A stretch of DNA of 64,000 nucleotides, from positions 403,754-467,753 of the forward strand of contig JAQBNH010000019.1 in assembly GCA_028288705.1 (NCBI GenBank). Direction: 5' to 3'. This document shows, piece after piece, positions 60,797 through 64,000 of this stretch; position 1 is the stretch's first letter, and every line of letters starts with the position of its first letter. The position numbers were made by a program, and so were the translations under genes. This DNA is from Ferruginibacter sp. (GTDB lineage: Bacteria; Bacteroidota; Bacteroidia; Chitinophagales; Chitinophagaceae). The notes beneath the pieces were generated by a model. That model was given only the letters and a program-made list of their open reading frames with translations, made no database searches and was not told where the DNA came from.

Positions 60797-61354
60797 ATGA
60801 AGCAAACGACAAATATTCCGTTAGCCGGCAAGCCGTCTAATGTTGCAGCGATGGCTGAAGGAGCGGTTCAGAAGAATATCAACACGATCCTCGATATGGA
60901 GAAAGGGGCGGTGAACAGCCGGTCGGCCGCCGAACGTGTGGCAGATAAGACGACGAAATTTGCCGGGAGCACGCCCTTCATTATCATTCATGCGGTCTGG
61001 TTCATCTTTTGGATCACCGTGAATGAGAACCTCGTGCCGGGCATAAAACCCTTCGATCCTTATCCCTTTAGTTTTCTCACGCTGGTGGTTTCGCTGGAAG
61101 CGATCTTTTTGACATTGCTTGTATTGATGAGCCAGAACCGCATGACGAAAGAAGCGGACAAACGGGCACACCTGGACCTTCAGATCAATATGCTCGATGA
61201 GCAGGAAACGACGATGATATTACGGATCGTAAAAAATATTTCCACGCATCTGGGCTTGCAGGACGAGCATCACGAATCCATTGAAGAACTCGTGCAGGAA
61301 ACGGACGTCACGCATGTGGCGAAAACCCTCGATGAAAAAACGATGACGCCGTAA
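60797..61354 (+). CDS. DUF1003 membrane protein
   Basis: 185 residues from the ATG at 60797; a start at 60761 would add 12 residues lacking family similarity. Two membrane helices at about 60-80 and 95-118 contain DUF1003 landmarks: FIIIHAVWFIFWITVN and DPYPFSFLTLVVSLEAIFLTLLVLMSQNR (given only as marker), followed by the charged segment MTKEADKRAHLDLQINMLDE. The function is unknown. A helical cytoplasmic tail ends the protein. Confidence 0.9.
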   Translation: MKQTTNIPLAGKPSNVAAMAEGAVQKNINTILDMEKGAVNSRSAAERVADKTTKFAGSTPFIIIHAVWFIFWITVNENLVPGIKPFDPYPFSFLTLVVSLEAIFLTLLVLMSQNRMTKEADKRAHLDLQINMLDEQETTMILRIVKNISTHLGLQDEHHESIEELVQETDVTHVAKTLDEKTMTP

Positions 61355-61402
61355 CCTTCTGCGTTACGAAACCAGTTGGGTCCCCGGAAATTTTTCGGGC
61401 TG

Positions 61403-61993
61403 TTAAGAATTTACCTGGGCGGGAAAAGCGCTCTTCGAACTATGGAGGAGATTCTTTTTCCGTTTTATTTTTCTCCATTCCCTGATAGAAGCTTTGAGGG
61501 CGGCAATTTTTATCGACGCTTCCAGTTGCATCGGTTCGTCGCAAGCCATCAACTGGTCACGGGCCTTTACTTTGAAATTGGCAAAACATTTTGTCTGCCA
61601 TTCGCTTGCCGGTCCGGGTGCAGGATGTTGCAACTTCCGTTCTATCACGATCAGCCAGTTTTTTAGCTGCGCAGCCATCGCCTGCATATCGGCCAGGTTT
61701 TTTTCCTGTTTTTGTACACTGTATAACCATGCTTTTTCCCGGATCTTCATTTGGGCTACCGCCTGTTTTTCGTTGTCGCCCCGGATCTCCTGTATATCTT
61801 GCGGCAGTGCGGACGCGTCGCTGCCGTTTTCCAGTTTTTGCAGGTCTGTAAATAATTCAGCGAGCAGGATCAGGGCGGAGGGTTCTAGCGACCGTCTCCC
61901 CATTTCAACCATGTTGAGCTTTGCCCGGGAAACGTTTAAAAACATCGCCAGGTCTTCCTGGGTAAGGCCTGCTTTTTGTCGGAGTTGTTTCAT
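61403..61993 (-). CDS. XRE-family helix-turn-helix regulator
   Basis: 196 residues. The N-terminal Cro/CI-type helix-turn-helix (about 1-55) reads KQLRQKAGLTQEDLAMFLNVSRAKLN in part. Residues 60-196 are mostly helical and have no recognised domain; two coiled segments (QKQEKNLADMQAMAAQLKNW, about 90-115) suggest dimerisation. It is a cytoplasmic DNA-binding protein. A large concentric palindrome (62014-62064) lies 20-70 bases upstream and is the best operator candidate for autoregulation. Confidence 0.85.
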   Translation of the reverse strand: MKQLRQKAGLTQEDLAMFLNVSRAKLNMVEMGRRSLEPSALILLAELFTDLQKLENGSDASALPQDIQEIRGDNEKQAVAQMKIREKAWLYSVQKQEKNLADMQAMAAQLKNWLIVIERKLQHPAPGPASEWQTKCFANFKVKARDQLMACDEPMQLEASIKIAALKASIREWRKIKRKKNLLHSSKSAFPAQVNS

Positions 61994-62438
61994 AATTTTT
62001 ATGTTGTTGATCGCGTGTCAAACTTCAGCGTATCATAAATAATGATATCGCGAAGGATGACACGGGAATTTTTTAAGGTTTTTATATAAGTACGGCGTAG
62101 TTGACCTCTTTTTTGACTTTAAAACGCTGCTTTAATTGCGAAATGATGCTAAAAGGTAATCCGAAAATGCGATAATTGCAAGCTAAAATGTATGTTTTTA
62201 GGTGCAAAATTTGAAAAGAAAATGCGGTTTTGTGAGGAAAAAAGTGATTTTTTGAGGGTGATTGGACGGGAAGTATGAGGGGAAAGAGTGGTTGCAATCG
62301 GTTTTAACTAACTTGAATGTTAACTGAATTTATTTCTAACTACCGTTTGCATTGGCTTATACAACATCAGTTCAATTATAGATCAACGCTTTTAGGTTAA
62401 TGTTTATGAAGAGGAAATGCCGTCACTATTTTAAAAAA
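61994..62438. other. 445-base AT-rich intergenic region
   Basis: Apart from the palindrome at 62014-62064 I see no gene, terminator or complete promoter. The stretch 62070-62438 is markedly AT-rich compared with the core region, like the two genes after it, and probably marks the edge of accessory DNA. Confidence 0.4.
62014..62064. promoter_or_regulatory. Concentric palindrome, candidate regulator operator
   Basis: Centred on 62039: outer arms CGTGTCA (62014-62020) and TGACACG (62058-62064), middle CTTC (62023-62026) and GAAG (62052-62055), inner TATCAT (62031-62036) and ATGATA (62042-62047). Of 25 symmetric positions 18 pair. It lies 20-70 bases upstream of the XRE regulator start. Confidence 0.55.
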
Positions 62439-62933
62439 ATGAAGAATTACTTTATACTGTTTTTATTAGTTTTTCTATCGCAGGCTTGTTCATTTAAAAA
62501 CATAAGCGATCCAAATGCGTTTACGGCAAGTGCCTGTAGGTTAAAGGGATTGATTTTAAACGAGTATAGAGAAAGTGTTTATGGCCTCCAGGTTAGAGCC
62601 ATGAAAAATCCGGAATTAAAGAAACAGCTTAGGCTAAATGGTATCGATGAATTAAGTGTGCAGTACGATTCAGATAAAGGAAAAAATAATTTGTTTGGAA
62701 TGCTACCTGGGCAGGTAGGGGCTCAGGATAGCTTGATTATATTTAGTAAGGTGAGAGTTAATAAGGTGAATGTACATACGACATGGCAGATATATGAAAC
62801 CATCGTTTATTTTCTTTCTGAAAAATCCCGGAAGAAAATATATGGGGGCTTTGATACACTTAATGGATGGAGAATGAACGACAGTATATGGTTGCAGAAG
62901 AACAAGCTCATCACAATTACCAGTGTTGATTAA
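62439..62933 (+). CDS. Putative lipoprotein, unknown function
   Basis: 164 residues from the ATG at 62439, which opens a lipoprotein signal (LLVFLSQACSF, Cys about 17); the upstream Met codons at 62400 and 62406 add only basic residues. No known domain is visible. The mature part shows NPELKKQLRLNGIDELSVQYD, a glycine-rich GMLPGQVGAQDS and a C-terminal WLQKNKLITITS strand. Its composition is more AT-rich than the genes to the left. The gap to the next predicted start is 94 bases. Confidence 0.65.
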   Translation: MKNYFILFLLVFLSQACSFKNISDPNAFTASACRLKGLILNEYRESVYGLQVRAMKNPELKKQLRLNGIDELSVQYDSDKGKNNLFGMLPGQVGAQDSLIIFSKVRVNKVNVHTTWQIYETIVYFLSEKSRKKIYGGFDTLNGWRMNDSIWLQKNKLITITSVD

Positions 62934-63027
62934 TTATCAAACATTATCCGACGACGAAGTCGGAATTTGGCGGGAATTAGGCAAGGGGTTAACTTGGAAG
63001 GATCAAGATCAACATTGTAGCTTAACC

Positions 63028-63708
63028 GTGAAACACTTCATAACCATATTCTGTCTTTTTTGTTACTCAAATATTATTGGCCAGCCAAAGATTTATGATA
63101 TCCCCGTTTACAAGAATGGAGATACAAGCTTCGCATACATTCTGAAAAACAATGAGCGGGAAAAGTTGGGATTAGTGGATTTGAAAACCAGCCCGGATAG
63201 CTTCCACTTCCGTTGTTGGACTGAGACGCAAACTATTGATATCTGGACTGCCGATGGCGTACATTATCAAGGTCAACTGTCAAACTATACCGAAAAAGTA
63301 AATGATCCTAAGTGGGGTAAATCTTACAGTGAAAAGATTTTGCTTGATTCAAATACAATCGCGTCGATTCGAGATAAACTCTTAGAGTGTTCAATTCTGG
63401 AGATACCGAAACAGGATAGCATCAGCGGCTGGAAGGACGGTCTGGACGGAGAAGAATTTGCGATGGAATTTGCCGACCGAAACCGGTATTTCTTTAAAGC
63501 ATATTGGAGCCCGGATTTTTATAAGGAAATAAAAGAAGCCATTTTCGTTCACAATTTTATTACCTACTTATTTACCGGTTTAAAGTTGAGGTCAAAATGG
63601 TTTGCCTTTGTAAAAAAATTGCCAAAGGGCTGTTACAAAGCGGGTGGAATATTGATGACCTGCCCAAAGATGACAGAAAAGGAGATTAAGGGGAGAGATT
63701 ATAACTGA
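63028..63708 (+). CDS. Exported protein, unknown function
   Basis: 226 residues from a GTG start at 63028. I prefer this to an earlier frame start at 62923 because it directly opens a signal peptide (KHFITIFCLFCYSNIIGQ), while the 35 residues before it are polar. The mature part has no recognised domain; landmarks are DIWTADGVHYQGQLSNYTE and DGLDGEEFAMEFADRNRYFF. It contains several Cys (CWTE, LLECS, GCYKAG, MTCPK). Coding is AT-rich. It sits between another unknown exported protein and an insertion sequence end. Confidence 0.6.
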   Translation: MKHFITIFCLFCYSNIIGQPKIYDIPVYKNGDTSFAYILKNNEREKLGLVDLKTSPDSFHFRCWTETQTIDIWTADGVHYQGQLSNYTEKVNDPKWGKSYSEKILLDSNTIASIRDKLLECSILEIPKQDSISGWKDGLDGEEFAMEFADRNRYFFKAYWSPDFYKEIKEAIFVHNFITYLFTGLKLRSKWFAFVKKLPKGCYKAGGILMTCPKMTEKEIKGRDYN

Positions 63709-63842
63709 TCCGTTCACACAACTCATGGCTTGCGCGATACCTTTTAGATGTATGTGGAAAGTGGGGGAAGGTCCCAGCTTGATAGGATAACATAAGCCAT
63801 GATAAACGAAAAGCCTGAAGACTTATTGAATTACGGGTCTGC
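63709..63842. mobile_element. Possible 3' end of an IS256-type element
   Basis: This gene-free stretch lies directly after the transposase stop on the minus strand and should contain its terminal inverted repeat. The exact boundary cannot be fixed because the other end is outside the window. Confidence 0.35.
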
Positions 63843-64000
63843 TCAATTAAGTGTGTCATTTTTCAATACGCGTTCTCCAAAGTGGTTGATGAGGGCTGAT
63901 CGTACTGCAGCCCAGCCGAACATTTGTCCTTCCCATTTAGTATTTGCATTGATGGTTGCAAGATAAATTTGTTTTACGATAGCCCCTTCGGAACTGAAGG
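63843..64000 (-). CDS. IS256-family transposase, C-terminal fragment (partial)
   Basis: An open frame on the minus strand enters from the right edge and stops with TGA at 63845-63843. About 51 residues are visible: SSEGAIVKQIYLATINANTK, a W-E-G segment, GWAAVRSALINHFGERVL and a short tail. The pattern of a charged turn, LYLAT-like helix, Lys-Trp and a final helix ending F-x-x-R is that of the mutator-type (IS256) transposase C-terminus. The catalytic DDE residues lie outside the window. Confidence 0.7.
   Translation of the reverse strand, partial: FSSEGAIVKQIYLATINANTKWEGQMFGWAAVRSALINHFGERVLKNDTLN

Noticed and set aside
1..64000. tRNA, rRNA and known riboswitches
   Set aside because: No cloverleaf, rRNA segment or recognisable riboswitch core was noticed in the intergenic stretches; a covariance-model scan was not possible here.

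Overview
The window is a 64 kb chromosomal segment of a Bacteroidota bacterium, most likely a member of the Chitinophagaceae or a close relative. The evidence is the mix of families: DUF3857 proteins, an M43 protease with a type IX secretion sorting domain, S46 and M13 peptidases, a CarboxypepD_reg/OMP beta-barrel receptor, a HU-CCDC81-type protein, the miaB / sigma-54 activator / lptE / secG gene order, and many promoters of the Bacteroidota type (TTG, 17-21 bp, TAnnTTTG). Shine-Dalgarno sites are essentially absent. No rRNA, tRNA or CRISPR array was seen.

Layout. 1-10.7 kb: two tandem DUF3857 proteins (the first cut by the window edge), OsmC-like peroxidase, two META-domain lipoproteins, acid phosphatase lipoprotein, a 2-oxoacid dehydrogenase E2, CinA, a PBP4-type peptidase, a DUF6526 membrane protein, a thioesterase and DoxX. 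10.9-17.3 kb: a forward operon of a 1011-residue TPR protein, an outer-membrane barrel, a HU-CCDC81-like membrane protein and a methyltransferase. 17.3-26.1 kb: glutamine cyclotransferase, M43 protease, saccharopine dehydrogenase family enzyme, DUF4197, LpdA (E3), two thioredoxin-fold proteins and DUF3089. 26.2-37.6 kb, mostly minus strand: BrkB, MltG, SecG, an acidic protein, LptE, sigma-54 activator, MiaB, M13 peptidase and a BamA/TamA-type protein.

37.7-49.1 kb: an outer-membrane receptor, then a respiratory-type Fe-S module (heterodisulfide-reductase-like subunits at 40671-41456 and 47734-49056) whose two parts are separated by about 6.3 kb. That interval holds a tightly overlapping four-gene operon: UbiA prenyltransferase, type III polyketide synthase, methyltransferase and FAD oxidoreductase. 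It also holds an ATP-grasp protein, a YceI lipocalin-like protein and a LysE-type exporter. The operon is the best candidate for a little-described pathway here: its composition predicts a methylated, hydroxylated and possibly prenylated alkylresorcinol or quinone.

49.1-61.4 kb: phosphoribosyltransferase, DPP11-type peptidase, small lipoproteins, DoxX, an apparently zincless Fpg/Nei glycosylase, GNAT enzyme, an RsbQ-like hydrolase overlapping a PAS histidine kinase, a GlxA-type AraC regulator, DinB, a tandem AHSA1 protein and DUF1003. This part is rich in repeats: a palindromic 79-bp tandem array at 57791-58060, a G-rich heptad-like tract at 59121-59244, and inverted copies of a degenerate CACAGAG-type repeat around 53454-54035. 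61.4-64 kb: an XRE regulator with a large concentric palindrome upstream, then an AT-rich accessory end with two unrecognised genes and the 3' end of an IS256-family transposase running off the window.

Recurrent architecture: five convergent pairs interlock by exactly four bases at their stop codons; two intrinsic terminators run their T-tract directly into the ATG of the next gene; several genes have their -7 box so close to the start codon that very short leaders or leaderless mRNAs are expected.
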